A DNA stretch of 9,698 nt from an uncultured Devosia sp. Its GTDB lineage: Bacteria > Pseudomonadota > Alphaproteobacteria > Rhizobiales > Devosiaceae. The notes under the pieces were generated by a model. The model was not told where the DNA came from and made no database searches. It saw only the letters and a list, made by a program, of their open reading frames with translations. A program made the position numbers and the translations under genes. Positions 1 through 6,508 of the stretch are shown here, one piece after another (position 1 is the stretch's first letter; each line of letters begins with the position of its first letter). The stretch is from positions 1 to 9,698 of the forward strand of contig CAMLOA010000038.1 in the NCBI GenBank assembly GCA_946481445.1, read 5' to 3'.

Positions 1-495
1 GAAGAAGTGCTGGATGCCGACGTGATCCTGCACGCCCGCGACATCGCCAATCCCGACCATCTGGCGCAGGCACTCGACGTGCTGAAAGTGCTGGGGGACC
101 TCGGGGTTTCAGCCGAGACGACGCCGATCATCGAAGTGTGGAACAAGGTCGACCTGCTGGGCCACGACGCGCAAGAAGCCGGGCAACTCATGTCCAGCAT
201 GGTTCCCGCCGGCAAGGTGGCCGCCGTCGTTCCGGTTTCGGCGCTGACGGGGCAGGGGCTGGACGCGCTCAAGCTGGCGATAGAGACAGCTCTGGGCGAG
301 AAGAGCCGCACCTATCACGTCCATGTCCCACACTCGGCCGGCAGCGACATCGGCTGGCTGCATACCCACGCCGAGATCATTTCGCGCGATGAACCGACCG
401 AACGGGGTTCTGGCTTCGTCGTCCGCGTGCAGCCGCGGCACAAGACCGCGTTTCTCGAACGTTTCAATGGCCGTATCGAAGGGCAGGACAGCTAA
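1..495 (+). CDS. hflX: GTPase HflX, C-terminal part (5' end outside window)
   Basis: This is the 3' part of a ribosome-associated GTPase of the HflX family, which binds the 50S subunit and splits stalled or stress-inactivated ribosomes. The frame is open from base 1, so the gene begins outside the window; about 164 codons are present. Visible are the end of the G domain with the G4 motif NKVD (VWNKVDLL, about residue 47 of the fragment), a G5-like PVSALTGQGLDAL, and the HflX-type C-terminal domain ending in RVQPRHKTAFLERF. The Walker A region and the N-terminal HflX domain are not in view. The stop TAA at 493-495 overlaps the stop of the convergent mazG. In many alphaproteobacteria hflX follows hfq. 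The identification is firm from the C-terminal domain and the mazG neighbour. Confidence 0.93.
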   Translation, partial: EEVLDADVILHARDIANPDHLAQALDVLKVLGDLGVSAETTPIIEVWNKVDLLGHDAQEAGQLMSSMVPAGKVAAVVPVSALTGQGLDALKLAIETALGEKSRTYHVHVPHSAGSDIGWLHTHAEIISRDEPTERGSGFVVRVQPRHKTAFLERFNGRIEGQDS

Positions 496-1301
496 GCCTT
501 GTCGGCGGCGCGAATTTCATTCCAGTACCGGTCCAGCCGCTCCAGACCCGCCTCGGCGATCGCAACGCCGTCCGCCTCGCACCGCCGCTCGACGTAGTGG
601 AAGCGGCGGGTGAACTTGTGGTTCGCGTCGCGCAGGGCAGCCTCGGCGTCAACTCCGGCGTGCCGGGCGAGATTGGCCACCGCAAACAGCAGGTCCCCGA
701 TCTCCTCATGCCTGGCAGCGTGGTCGCCAGCCGCATGCGCGGCCGCGACCTCGTCCAACTCCTCATCCACCTTGGCCTTCACCTCGGCAAATCCCGGCCA
801 GTCGAACCCAACCTTGGCAGCGCGCTTGGTGAGCTTTTCGGCGCGCGCAAGGGCAGGGAGGGTATGGGGGACGTCGTCAAGCTGAGACGGCGCCCGTGTC
901 CCGCGCCGGGCGGCTTTCGCGTTCCGCTCTTCTGCCTTGATGCTTTCCCAGCGCTGCTTGGCCGCATCCGAGCCGGCGGCATCGACACTCCCAAACACAT
1001 GAGGGTGGCGCCTGATGAGCTTTTCGGTGATGCCATAGATCACGTCGCCAATGTCGAAGTGGCCGGCCTCCCGAGCCATCTGTGCGTGGTAAACCGGCTG
1101 CAGAAGCAGGTCGCCCAGTTCTTCACGCAGGTCGGCGAAGTCCTGGCGCTCGATCGCGTCGGCGACCTCGTAGGCTTCTTCGATGGTGTAGTGACGGATG
1201 GTCGAGAAGTCCTGTTCCAGATCCCAGGGACAGCCGCCGGCCGGATCGCGCAGCGCGGCCATGATTTCGATCAAGCGGGAAATGTCACGGGAAGGCTGCA
1301 T
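492..1301 (-). CDS. mazG: Nucleoside triphosphate pyrophosphohydrolase MazG
   Basis: MazG hydrolyses nucleoside triphosphates to monophosphates and pyrophosphate, acting as a cytoplasmic housecleaning enzyme. The product is 269 aa, close to the usual length of about 260 for the two-domain form. The N-terminal half has the family signature GGCPWDLEQ (22-30), then the metal-binding helices EEAYE (41-45) and REELGD (59-64). The second MazG repeat has DEELDEV (179-185) and HEEIGD (198-203). Both acidic metal-binding sets look intact. The ATG at 1301-1299 places the CPWD motif at the usual distance from the N-terminus; the ribosome-binding site is weak. The TAG stop (494-492) overlaps the hflX stop tail-to-tail. 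No promoter could be assigned with confidence in the 500 bp upstream. Confidence 0.95.
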   Translation of the reverse strand: MQPSRDISRLIEIMAALRDPAGGCPWDLEQDFSTIRHYTIEEAYEVADAIERQDFADLREELGDLLLQPVYHAQMAREAGHFDIGDVIYGITEKLIRRHPHVFGSVDAAGSDAAKQRWESIKAEERNAKAARRGTRAPSQLDDVPHTLPALARAEKLTKRAAKVGFDWPGFAEVKAKVDEELDEVAAAHAAGDHAARHEEIGDLLFAVANLARHAGVDAEAALRDANHKFTRRFHYVERRCEADGVAIAEAGLERLDRYWNEIRAADKA

Positions 1302-1417
1302 GGCGCGAACTCGGAAACGTGGACCGGGCCCACACTAGCAGGGTCGGGCAGCATGCGCCTCCGCCGGGTGCCGATTTCCAGCGGTTTCATCGGCCCAAAG
1401 CGGATATCGCTTGTTCG

Positions 1418-1433
1418 CATAATATATATTATG
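1418..1433. promoter_or_regulatory. Perfect 16-bp AT-rich palindrome
   Basis: CATAATATATATTATG equals its own reverse complement and sits in otherwise GC-rich DNA between mazG and fgd. It includes the near-consensus -10 hexamer CATAAT on both strands, so it could be a dimeric regulator site, a promoter core, or both. I found no good -35 hexamer at 16-18 nt on either side. It lies 117 bp upstream of the mazG start and about 370 bp upstream of fgd. The function is unknown. Confidence 0.4.
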
Positions 1434-1530
1434 GAACTATCGCGTTGCCGGAGAGGCGCGTGTGCTGAGACTGGTGACAGGCTGTGGGCGGCGGCCACGG
1501 TCTGATCCTGCGGTGGAAACCGAGCGTCGC

Positions 1531-1630
1531 ATTCCTGGCATAGATCGTGTCGGCAGAACCCGCTGCCCCGGACAATGCGGCGTGACAAGGACTGGTGGGA
1601 ACCATGATATCTGCAACCTATGGCAGGAAT
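1531..1630. repeat. 100-bp segment bounded by 13-nt inverted repeats
   Basis: The left arm ATTCCTGGCATAG (1531-1543) and the right arm CTATGGCAGGAAT (1618-1630) are inverted repeats matching at 12 of 13 positions. The trinucleotide CGC lies directly outside each arm (1528-1530 and 1631-1633), as a 3-bp target duplication would. The segment contains no convincing open frame. It may be a small non-autonomous (MITE-like) element, a long-range hairpin, or chance. Without further copies this remains a weak call. Confidence 0.25.
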
Positions 1631-1743
1631 CGCCGGTCCTGACGGCTGCTGTCTGGATCATCGGCGATATGTTCGGCCATCATTGCCGGGGCTCGCCAGC
1701 GGATCGATATTGCGTCCGACATGGCCGTCCGATTCCGATGGAC

Positions 1744-1773
1744 AAATTTGACCATTTGATCAAAATATTGATC
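1744..1773 (-). promoter_or_regulatory. Operator-like element upstream of fgd (three TTGAYC-type half-sites)
   Basis: On the plus strand the element reads TTGACC (1748-1753), ATTT, GATCAA (1758-1763), AATA, TTGATC (1768-1773). These are three alternating inverted half-sites, each separated by 4 nt. The plus-strand core TTGACCATTTGATCAA (1748-1763) is an imperfect palindrome. The minus-strand 30-mer matches the element at 6452-6481 at 25 of 30 positions, including half-site order and spacing. It ends 29 nt before the fgd GTG, just upstream of the ribosome-binding site, a plausible place for a repressor to block the promoter. No regulator gene is present in the window. Confidence 0.65.
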
Positions 1774-1792
1774 GCTTGCCTGCTTCGGGCGT

Positions 1793-1797
1793 GGAGG
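1793..1797 (+). promoter_or_regulatory. Ribosome-binding site deciding the fgd start
   Basis: GGAGG lies 5 nt upstream of GTG 1803. The same motif and spacing precede the second LLM gene at 6509. This favours GTG 1803 over the alternative in-frame TTG 1776 and GTG 1791, the latter of which would overlap this site. Confidence 0.75.
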
Positions 1798-1802
1798 ATG
1801 AC

Positions 1803-2813
1803 GTGCGGTACGGTTACAAGGCATCTGCGGAACAGTTCTCGCCGAGCAAGCTGCTGCAGTTCTCGATCGAGGCAGAACAGGCCGGGTTCGATTCCGTCTT
1901 CATCAGTGACCACTTCCAGCCCTGGAAGCATACGGACGGCCATGCCCCATTTGCGCCAGGCTGGATGGGGGCGGCCCTTGCCAGCACGCAGAAACTCATT
2001 TTTGGAACGTCCGTGCTGACGCCGACTTTCCGGTTGCACCCGAGCGTGGTGGCGCACGCGTTCGGCACGCTGGGCGCGATGTATCCGGGGCGCGTGATCC
2101 TGGGCGTCGGCACCGGAGAATCGCTCAACGAAGTGCCGGCGACCGGCATGGAGTGGCCGGAGTTGAAGGAGCGTTCGGCGCGGCTGCGCGAGGCCGTCAA
2201 GCTCATTCGCCGGCTTTGGACCGAGGATCGCGTGACCTTCGAGGGGGAATTCTACCGCACGGTCAGCGCGACGATCTATGACAAGCCGGACCAGCCGGTA
2301 CCCATCTACATTGCTGCCGGCGGCCCGCTCAACGCAAAGTATGCCGGCCGGGCCGGCGATGGATTTATCTGTACCTCCGGCAAGGGTGCGGAGCTCTATG
2401 TCGACCAATTGCTGCCCAATGTCGCTGCGGGCCGTGCGGAGTCTGCCACCAAGCCGTTCGAGCGCATGATCGAGGTCAAGGTCTCGTTCGACACCGCCTA
2501 TGATCGGGCTCTCGAGGACACGCGGAACTGGGCCGCACTGTCGCTGTCCGCCGAAGAGAAGCACTCCGTCGAGGACCCGGCAGAGATGGAACGGCTGGCA
2601 GCGGCGCTGCCCATCGACCGTATCGCCAAGCGCTGGATCGTGTCGAACGACCCCGACGAGCATGTCGCGGCGATCAAGACCTATATCGACTATGGTTTTG
2701 ACCACCTCGTTTTTCATGCCCCCGGCAATGACCAGAGCCGCTTTCTGTCGCTGTACAGCAGGGAAATTCTGCCGCGGCTGCGCAACCTGACTTCGGCAGG
2801 TTCAAGGGCGTAA
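1803..2813 (+). CDS. fgd: F420-dependent glucose-6-phosphate dehydrogenase
   Basis: Fgd oxidises glucose-6-phosphate to 6-phosphogluconolactone while reducing F420 to F420H2, so it supplies reduced cofactor. It is a luciferase-like (LLM) TIM-barrel protein in the cytoplasm. With the GTG start the product is 336 aa, as long as Mycobacterium tuberculosis Fgd1 and very similar throughout (GYKASAEQF near the N-terminus). Fgd1 active-site residues have counterparts: D36-H37 and W41 in SDHFQPW, and E106 in [10 protein letters not shown]. The residues that in Fgd1 hold the sugar phosphate are also kept: K194 in CTSGKG, K253-H254 in EEKHS, and R277 in AKRWIV. True glucose-6-phosphate activity is therefore likely. 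It opens the cassette, follows the operator-like element at 1744-1773, and is 26 nt from cofE. Such enzymes are best known from Actinobacteria. Confidence 0.93.
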   Translation: MRYGYKASAEQFSPSKLLQFSIEAEQAGFDSVFISDHFQPWKHTDGHAPFAPGWMGAALASTQKLIFGTSVLTPTFRLHPSVVAHAFGTLGAMYPGRVILGVGTGESLNEVPATGMEWPELKERSARLREAVKLIRRLWTEDRVTFEGEFYRTVSATIYDKPDQPVPIYIAAGGPLNAKYAGRAGDGFICTSGKGAELYVDQLLPNVAAGRAESATKPFERMIEVKVSFDTAYDRALEDTRNWAALSLSAEEKHSVEDPAEMERLAAALPIDRIAKRWIVSNDPDEHVAAIKTYIDYGFDHLVFHAPGNDQSRFLSLYSREILPRLRNLTSAGSRA

Positions 2814-2839
2814 GCCCCCTGCCCGCCTGGGATCGGACG

Positions 2840-3676
2840 ATGACCGCACCACGCTTCACCATCTGGGGCCTGCCCGGCATGCCCGAAATCGGAGCCGGCG
2901 ACGACCTCGTCGAGCTCATTGCCGCGGCAGTCGAGGCGTTGGCCGGAACCGACGCAGATTCGGCCCTTCAGGATGGCGACATCCTGGTCGTCACAAGCAA
3001 GATTGTGTCCAAGGCCGAGGGCCGGCAGGTGCCGGCGACGGACCGCGAGAAGGCCATTGCCGAAGACACGGTGCGCGTCGTGGCCGAGCGGGTCCATCCC
3101 GGCGGCGTGACCAAGATCGTCGAAACGCGGCACGGCCTGATCATGGCGGCCGCCGGGATCGACACATCCAATGTGCCCGATGGCACCGCGCTTCGGCTCC
3201 CCGAGGACCCTGATGCGTCGGCACGCCGGCTCTGCATCGGCCTGCGGCAACGTTTCGGCGTCACCCTGGGCGTGATCATCACGGACACCCTGGGGCGCCC
3301 ATGGCGGGTCGGGCAGACCGACGTCGCCATTGGCGCCGCAGGGGTGAAGGTGACCGACGACCTGCGCGGGGGCGTGGACGCCAATGGCCGGCCGCTGCAG
3401 GTGACCATCACCGTGCTCGCCGACGAGCTCGCCGGCGCAGCCGACCTGGTCAAGGGCAAGGCCAGTGGCATCCCGGTGGCAGTCGTGCGCGGAATGAAGC
3501 GCATCGTAACGGACCTTGACGCTCCGGGCGGCCGTTCGCTGGTACGATCGGTCGACGACGACATGTTCCGGTTCGGCAGCGCAGAAGCCTATCGACTAGG
3601 CTACGAGGCGGCCCTGGCCGAACTCGGCCAGAACCGACCCGAGCCTCCCAAGATCATCAAGCAGCGTCAGGACTAA
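2840..3676 (+). CDS. cofE: Coenzyme F420-0:L-glutamate ligase CofE
   Basis: CofE adds gamma-linked glutamates to F420-0 in a GTP- and divalent-metal-dependent reaction, giving F420-1 and higher forms. The product is 278 aa. Recognisable features are the N-terminal [14 protein letters not shown] (10-23), [17 protein letters not shown] (46-62), and D108 in AAGIDTSN. The [19 protein letters not shown] stretch (147-165) contains D149 and T150. D108, D149 and T150 match the spacing of metal-binding residues described in archaeal CofE. It is the stand-alone form: there is no C-terminal FMN nitroreductase-like domain as in actinobacterial FbiB, only a short charged tail. ATG 2840 has only a weak ribosome-binding site, which fits coupling to fgd 26 nt upstream. 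One nucleotide separates its stop from the transporter binding protein. Glutamylation after import would retain the cofactor in the cell. Confidence 0.94.
   Translation: MTAPRFTIWGLPGMPEIGAGDDLVELIAAAVEALAGTDADSALQDGDILVVTSKIVSKAEGRQVPATDREKAIAEDTVRVVAERVHPGGVTKIVETRHGLIMAAAGIDTSNVPDGTALRLPEDPDASARRLCIGLRQRFGVTLGVIITDTLGRPWRVGQTDVAIGAAGVKVTDDLRGGVDANGRPLQVTITVLADELAGAADLVKGKASGIPVAVVRGMKRIVTDLDAPGGRSLVRSVDDDMFRFGSAEAYRLGYEAALAELGQNRPEPPKIIKQRQD
3669..3672 (+). promoter_or_regulatory. Ribosome-binding site of the binding-protein gene
   Basis: AGGA lies 5 nt before ATG 3678, inside the last codons of cofE. It supports this start codon and tight co-expression of cofE with the transporter. Confidence 0.55.
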
Positions 3677-3677
3677 C

Positions 3678-4631
3678 ATGCGATCCCTTCTTGCAACTCT
3701 CGGTCTCGGCGTATTGCTCGCCGGATTGCCCTGGACCAGCGCACTGGCCCAGACCCACTATCCGCTGGCCCTGGAGAATTGCGGCGTCACGGTGACCATC
3801 CCGACCGCGCCGCAGCGGGTCGTCACCATCAAGTCCAGCGCCACCGAAATGCTGTTGGCCCTCGGTCTTGGCGACCGTATCGTTGGGATCGGCTTCCAGG
3901 ATGGCCCGGTCCCCCCGGTCTGGGCGGAGGCGGCAGCAGGGCTCAACGTCTTGTCCGACAAGCTCCCAGCGCAAGAAGTCGTGCTGGGTGTGGAGCCGGA
4001 CTTTGTCTATGGCGGGTGGGAAAGCAACTTTGCTGCGGATGGGGCCGGCGAGCGCCCTACCCTGGCGGCGCTGGGCATCACCACTTATGTGGCACCGGCC
4101 GCGTGCCGGTCCGTCAAGCCTGCCAAGCTCAGCTTTGATGCCCTGTTCGGCCAGATCGAAGAATTGGGGACGATCTTAGATGCCAAGGAGGCAGCGGCCG
4201 AACTGGTCGCTGCTCAGAAGGCCGAACTGGCAAAGGTTGCTCCGGATGGTCGCGGGCTCACCGCCCTGTGGTATTCCTCGGGCACCAAGACGCCTTATGT
4301 CGGCGCCGGAAGCAACGCGCCGGCCATGATGATGGAGGCACTTGGTCTCAGCAACATCATGTCCGACGTCGACGACGGCTGGGTCTCGGCAAGCTGGGAG
4401 GCCATCGTCGACGCCGATCCAGATGTCATCATCCTGGTCGATGCCGCCTGGAATTCGGCGGAGCAGAAGCGCGCCCTGCTGGCCGAGAACCCGATCACCA
4501 GCCAGCTCGACGCCGTGGTGAACCAGCGCTACCTCGTCGTGCCATTTCCTGCAGCAGAAGCTGGCGTGCGCAATGTCGGCGCCGTGACCGACATGGCGGC
4601 CCAACTCCAAGCCCTCGACTTCACACCATGA
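3678..4631 (+). CDS. ABC transporter periplasmic binding protein, probable F420-0 transporter
   Basis: This is a cluster A-type (BtuF/FepB-like) periplasmic binding protein of 317 aa. The N-terminus is a typical Sec signal peptide (MRSLLATLGL, then a hydrophobic core) with probable cleavage after ALA at residue 24. No lipobox is present, so the mature protein should be soluble in the periplasm. The mature part has NCGVTVTIP (34-42), VVTIKSSATEMLLALGLGDRIVG (starting at residue 48), SDKLPAQE (93-100) and YGGWESNFAADGAGER (111-126). Only two cysteines are seen in the mature protein, C35 and C143, possibly a disulfide. Its wording and its position after cofE match the family annotated in TIGRFAMs as the periplasmic part of a proposed F420-0 importer. 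That substrate was inferred from gene neighbourhoods. Cobalamin or a siderophore is the general alternative for this fold, but nothing nearby supports either. Confidence 0.82.
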   Translation: MRSLLATLGLGVLLAGLPWTSALAQTHYPLALENCGVTVTIPTAPQRVVTIKSSATEMLLALGLGDRIVGIGFQDGPVPPVWAEAAAGLNVLSDKLPAQEVVLGVEPDFVYGGWESNFAADGAGERPTLAALGITTYVAPAACRSVKPAKLSFDALFGQIEELGTILDAKEAAAELVAAQKAELAKVAPDGRGLTALWYSSGTKTPYVGAGSNAPAMMMEALGLSNIMSDVDDGWVSASWEAIVDADPDVIILVDAAWNSAEQKRALLAENPITSQLDAVVNQRYLVVPFPAAEAGVRNVGAVTDMAAQLQALDFTP

Positions 4632-5650
4632 CCGACCTGCGGCGACCGGTCCTGCTCCCGCTCGCTGCTGCGCTTTTGGCCTTGCTGCTGCTGAGCGCCA
4701 CCCTTGCCGTGGCGCTCGGGCCGGCCGATATCGGTCCGATAGAGGTCTGGGCCACCATTGGCCACCACCTCGGCCTAGTCGCGGAAAGCCCGGTACCCCG
4801 CCTGCGTGATGCCATCATCTGGGACCTCCGGCTACCACGCGTGCTGACTGCGATGGGCATCGGGGCCGGGCTGGCCCTTTGCGGCGCTGTCATGCAGGCG
4901 CTCACGCGCAATCCGCTGGCCGATCCCTATCTGCTGGGCCTCTCTTCGGGGGCGTCGTTTGGTGCGGTCAGCTTTCTTCTGGCTGGCGCCGCACTGCTCA
5001 TGCCATTCGGGGCATTCCTGGGTGCTGCCCTGGCAATGGCCCTGACCCTCCTCGTCACCCGACTTCTGGGAGGCGCAACACCGTCCCGTGCGATCCTGGC
5101 TGGGATTGCGATTTCGTCGCTTGCATCGGCTTCGACGTCATTCCTTATCTTCTGGTCGGCCACAGGCGATTCCTACAGGGAGATCCTCAGTTGGCTCATG
5201 GGGTCGCTGTCGGGGTCCATCTGGCCGGATGCCGCGGTGGTCGGGGTAGCGGTGTGCCTGATCGCCCCGCCCATCCTGCTTGCAGCCCGGTCACTCGATG
5301 CCTTCGCATTCGGCGATGCCGCCGCAGCATCCCTGGGCGTCGACGTGGTCCGCCTGCGCTGGATGCTGCTTGGCGGCACGGCCCTGATGACCGGGCTGCT
5401 GGTTTCGATCGGCGGCGCGATCGGCTTCGTCGGTCTCATTGTCCCGCACATCGTCCGGCTCGCCGCCGGTGCCCGCCATGGCACGCTTTTGCCGCTATCC
5501 ATGCTGGTCGGTGCCATTTTCATGCTCTGGACAGACACGGCCGCCAGGAGCCTCGTCGAACCCCGCGAACTGCCGGTCGGCATCATCACCGCGCTGATCG
5601 GCGCCCCTATCTTCCTGCTCGTACTGATGCGCTACAGGCGGGTCACATGA
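4628..5650 (+). CDS. FecCD-family ABC permease, probable F420-0 transporter
   Basis: This is an inner-membrane permease of the BtuC/FecCD family, 340 aa, with many strongly hydrophobic segments spread along the protein (10 helices would be usual for the family). Family motifs are present: GAVMQALTRNPLADPYLLG (86-104), GDAAAASLGVD (229-239) in the ATPase-contact region, GFVGLIVPHIVR (266-277), and ELPVGIITALIGAPIFL near the C-terminus. The start is ATG 4628, which overlaps the upstream TGA as ATGA and implies translational coupling; no clear ribosome-binding site is needed or seen. The open frame extends farther upstream, but that part runs antisense-like in another frame through the binding-protein gene. 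As a FecCD-type permease it should work as a dimer with two ATPase subunits. F420-0 as substrate is inferred from context. Confidence 0.88.
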   Translation: MTDLRRPVLLPLAAALLALLLLSATLAVALGPADIGPIEVWATIGHHLGLVAESPVPRLRDAIIWDLRLPRVLTAMGIGAGLALCGAVMQALTRNPLADPYLLGLSSGASFGAVSFLLAGAALLMPFGAFLGAALAMALTLLVTRLLGGATPSRAILAGIAISSLASASTSFLIFWSATGDSYREILSWLMGSLSGSIWPDAAVVGVAVCLIAPPILLAARSLDAFAFGDAAAASLGVDVVRLRWMLLGGTALMTGLLVSIGGAIGFVGLIVPHIVRLAAGARHGTLLPLSMLVGAIFMLWTDTAARSLVEPRELPVGIITALIGAPIFLLVLMRYRRVT

Positions 5651-6435
5651 GCATGCCGCTGATCGTCGAGGGTATCAGCGTGTCGGTACAGGGGCACATG
5701 CTGCTTTCGGAGGTGTCGCTCTCCGCACCGCCCGGCATAACCGGCCTCATCGGGCCGAACGGGGCCGGCAAATCGACACTGATGCGGGCCATACTGGGGC
5801 TTGTTCCCGCGCACGACGGAGCGGCCCGCTTCGGCGAAACGAACCTGCTTTCCATGGCTCGGCGGGACCGCGCCCGCCTGGCGGCCTTCGTCGAGCAGAC
5901 GTCGGCCACCGATGAGCGCCTGACGGCCCGTGAGGTCGTTTCGCTCGGCCGCATTCCGTTCCAGACCCTCTGGCAGCCCGGCCCATCGGCCGAGGACGAA
6001 CGGATCGTGGACGAAGCACTCGAGACTGTGGAACTGGCACAGCTGGCCTCCCGCCTCTATACAACTCTTTCGGGCGGAGAGCAGCAGCGCATCCAGATCG
6101 CGCGTGCCCTGGCCCAGCAACCGAAGCTTCTGGTGCTGGACGAGCCCACGAGCCACCTCGACATCCATGCCCAGTTGATGGTGCTCGACATCCTGCGGGA
6201 GAAGGCACGCCAGGGCATGACCATCCTGGTCTCGCTGCACGACCTCAACCTCGCCGCTAACGTTTGCGACAGCATTGCGGTGCTGCATCGAGGGCGTCTG
6301 GTGGCGCAGGGCTCGCCCGACACGGTGCTCTCCCCTGCCCTGCTGCGGGATGTCTACGGCGTCATCACCACACGGATGACTCACCCGGGTACCGGGCGTG
6401 CCATCATCGCGTTCGACACGCGCTTTCCCGATTGA
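5647..6435 (+). CDS. ABC transporter ATP-binding protein, probable F420-0 transporter
   Basis: This is the cytoplasmic ATPase of the same importer, 262 aa, in the FepC/BtuD class. Walker A GPNGAGKST is at 36-44, the Q-loop glutamine at 84, the ABC signature LSGGEQQR at 141-148, Walker B with D-loop LLVLDEPTSHLD at 161-172, and the H-loop histidine H198 in VSLHDLN. All catalytic elements look intact. ATG 5647 overlaps the permease stop as ATGA, repeating the junction between binding protein and permease, so the three subunits are probably translated in balance. A second in-frame ATG lies two codons downstream (MSM). The stop at 6433-6435 is followed by the regulatory gap before the second LLM gene. 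The order binding protein, permease, ATPase after cofE is the proposed F420-0 import cassette. Confidence 0.88.
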   Translation: MSMPLIVEGISVSVQGHMLLSEVSLSAPPGITGLIGPNGAGKSTLMRAILGLVPAHDGAARFGETNLLSMARRDRARLAAFVEQTSATDERLTAREVVSLGRIPFQTLWQPGPSAEDERIVDEALETVELAQLASRLYTTLSGGEQQRIQIARALAQQPKLLVLDEPTSHLDIHAQLMVLDILREKARQGMTILVSLHDLNLAANVCDSIAVLHRGRLVAQGSPDTVLSPALLRDVYGVITTRMTHPGTGRAIIAFDTRFPD

Positions 6436-6461
6436 CTTTCAGTCACGAGCCGACCAAAAAT
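6432..6461 (+). promoter_or_regulatory. Possible promoter for the second LLM gene
   Basis: TTGACT (6432-6437, 5 of 6 to the -35 consensus), an 18-nt spacer, and AAAAAT (6456-6461, 4 of 6 to the -10 consensus) would start transcription inside the operator-like element. The -35 hexamer overlaps the ATPase stop codon. The -10 match is weak, so this is tentative. Confidence 0.3.
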
Positions 6462-6481
6462 TTGATCGACTGGTCAAATTT
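6452..6481 (+). promoter_or_regulatory. Operator-like element upstream of the second LLM gene
   Basis: The order is GACCAA (6452-6457), AAAT, TTGATC (6462-6467), GACT, GGTCAA (6472-6477), ATTT. The inner part is a 24-bp palindrome (6458-6481): arms AAATTTGATC and GGTCAAATTT around GACT, with one mismatched pair. The whole matches the minus strand of 1744-1773 at 25 of 30 positions. It ends 27 nt before the ATG at 6509, nearly the same distance as its counterpart from fgd. It is AT-rich in GC-rich surroundings and lies in the only sizeable gap within the cassette. Confidence 0.7.
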
Positions 6482-6498
6482 CTGGCGGTTGCGCAAGC

Positions 6499-6503
6499 GG
6501 AGG
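6499..6503 (+). promoter_or_regulatory. Ribosome-binding site of the second LLM gene
   Basis: GGAGG lies 5 nt before ATG 6509, the same motif and spacing as for fgd. It rejects the longer in-frame start at 6398, which would overlap the ATPase gene. Confidence 0.75.
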
Positions 6504-6508
6504 AACTC

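Larger units (their letters stand above)
1302..1802. other. Intergenic region between mazG and fgd (about 500 bp)
   Basis: This is the only long gene-free stretch, between the divergent mazG and fgd. Open frames here look like composition artefacts (rich in Arg, Pro and Ser, no recognisable motif, no ribosome-binding site). Within it I see a perfect 16-bp AT-rich palindrome (1418-1433), a long-range inverted repeat bounding 1531-1630, the 30-bp operator-like element (1744-1773), and the fgd ribosome-binding site. No tRNA, other RNA gene or gene remnant is apparent. It presumably carries the promoters of both flanking genes. Confidence 0.6.

Noticed and set aside
597..1505. Long plus-strand open frame (302 codons) opposite mazG
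   Set aside because: It is antisense to a clear mazG, has no recognisable motif and reflects GC-rich codon positions. Its tail runs into the intergenic region without a ribosome-binding site.
1776..1802. Longer Fgd N-terminus from TTG 1776 or GTG 1791
   Set aside because: GTG 1803 has GGAGG at 5 nt, gives the exact family length of 336 aa, and matches the Fgd1 N-terminus. The longer forms would overlap the ribosome-binding site or start next to the operator-like element.
1302..1802. CRISPR array, tRNA or riboswitch in the intergenic region
   Set aside because: There are no regularly spaced repeats, no cloverleaf and no aptamer-like conserved core that I could recognise.
1462..2019. Plus-strand open frame crossing the intergenic region into fgd
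   Set aside because: It has Arg/Pro/Ser-rich composition and no family resemblance, and it overlaps the fgd coding region in another frame.
1680..2717. 345-codon minus-strand open frame opposite fgd
   Set aside because: It is antisense to Fgd, which is conserved end to end, and has no motifs of its own.
4268..4627. Upstream extension of the permease frame
   Set aside because: It overlaps the binding-protein gene in another frame and encodes low-complexity Arg/His/Gly-rich sequence. ATG 4628 in the ATGA overlap is the natural start.
5632..6384. 250-codon minus-strand open frame opposite the ABC ATPase
   Set aside because: It is a shadow of a gene with all ABC motifs intact on the plus strand.
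3678..6435. Cobalamin, haem or siderophore importer
   Set aside because: The fold families fit, but no cobalamin, haem or iron gene is nearby and no TonB-dependent receptor is present. The order behind cofE and fgd matches the proposed F420-0 cassette. It is kept only as an alternative.
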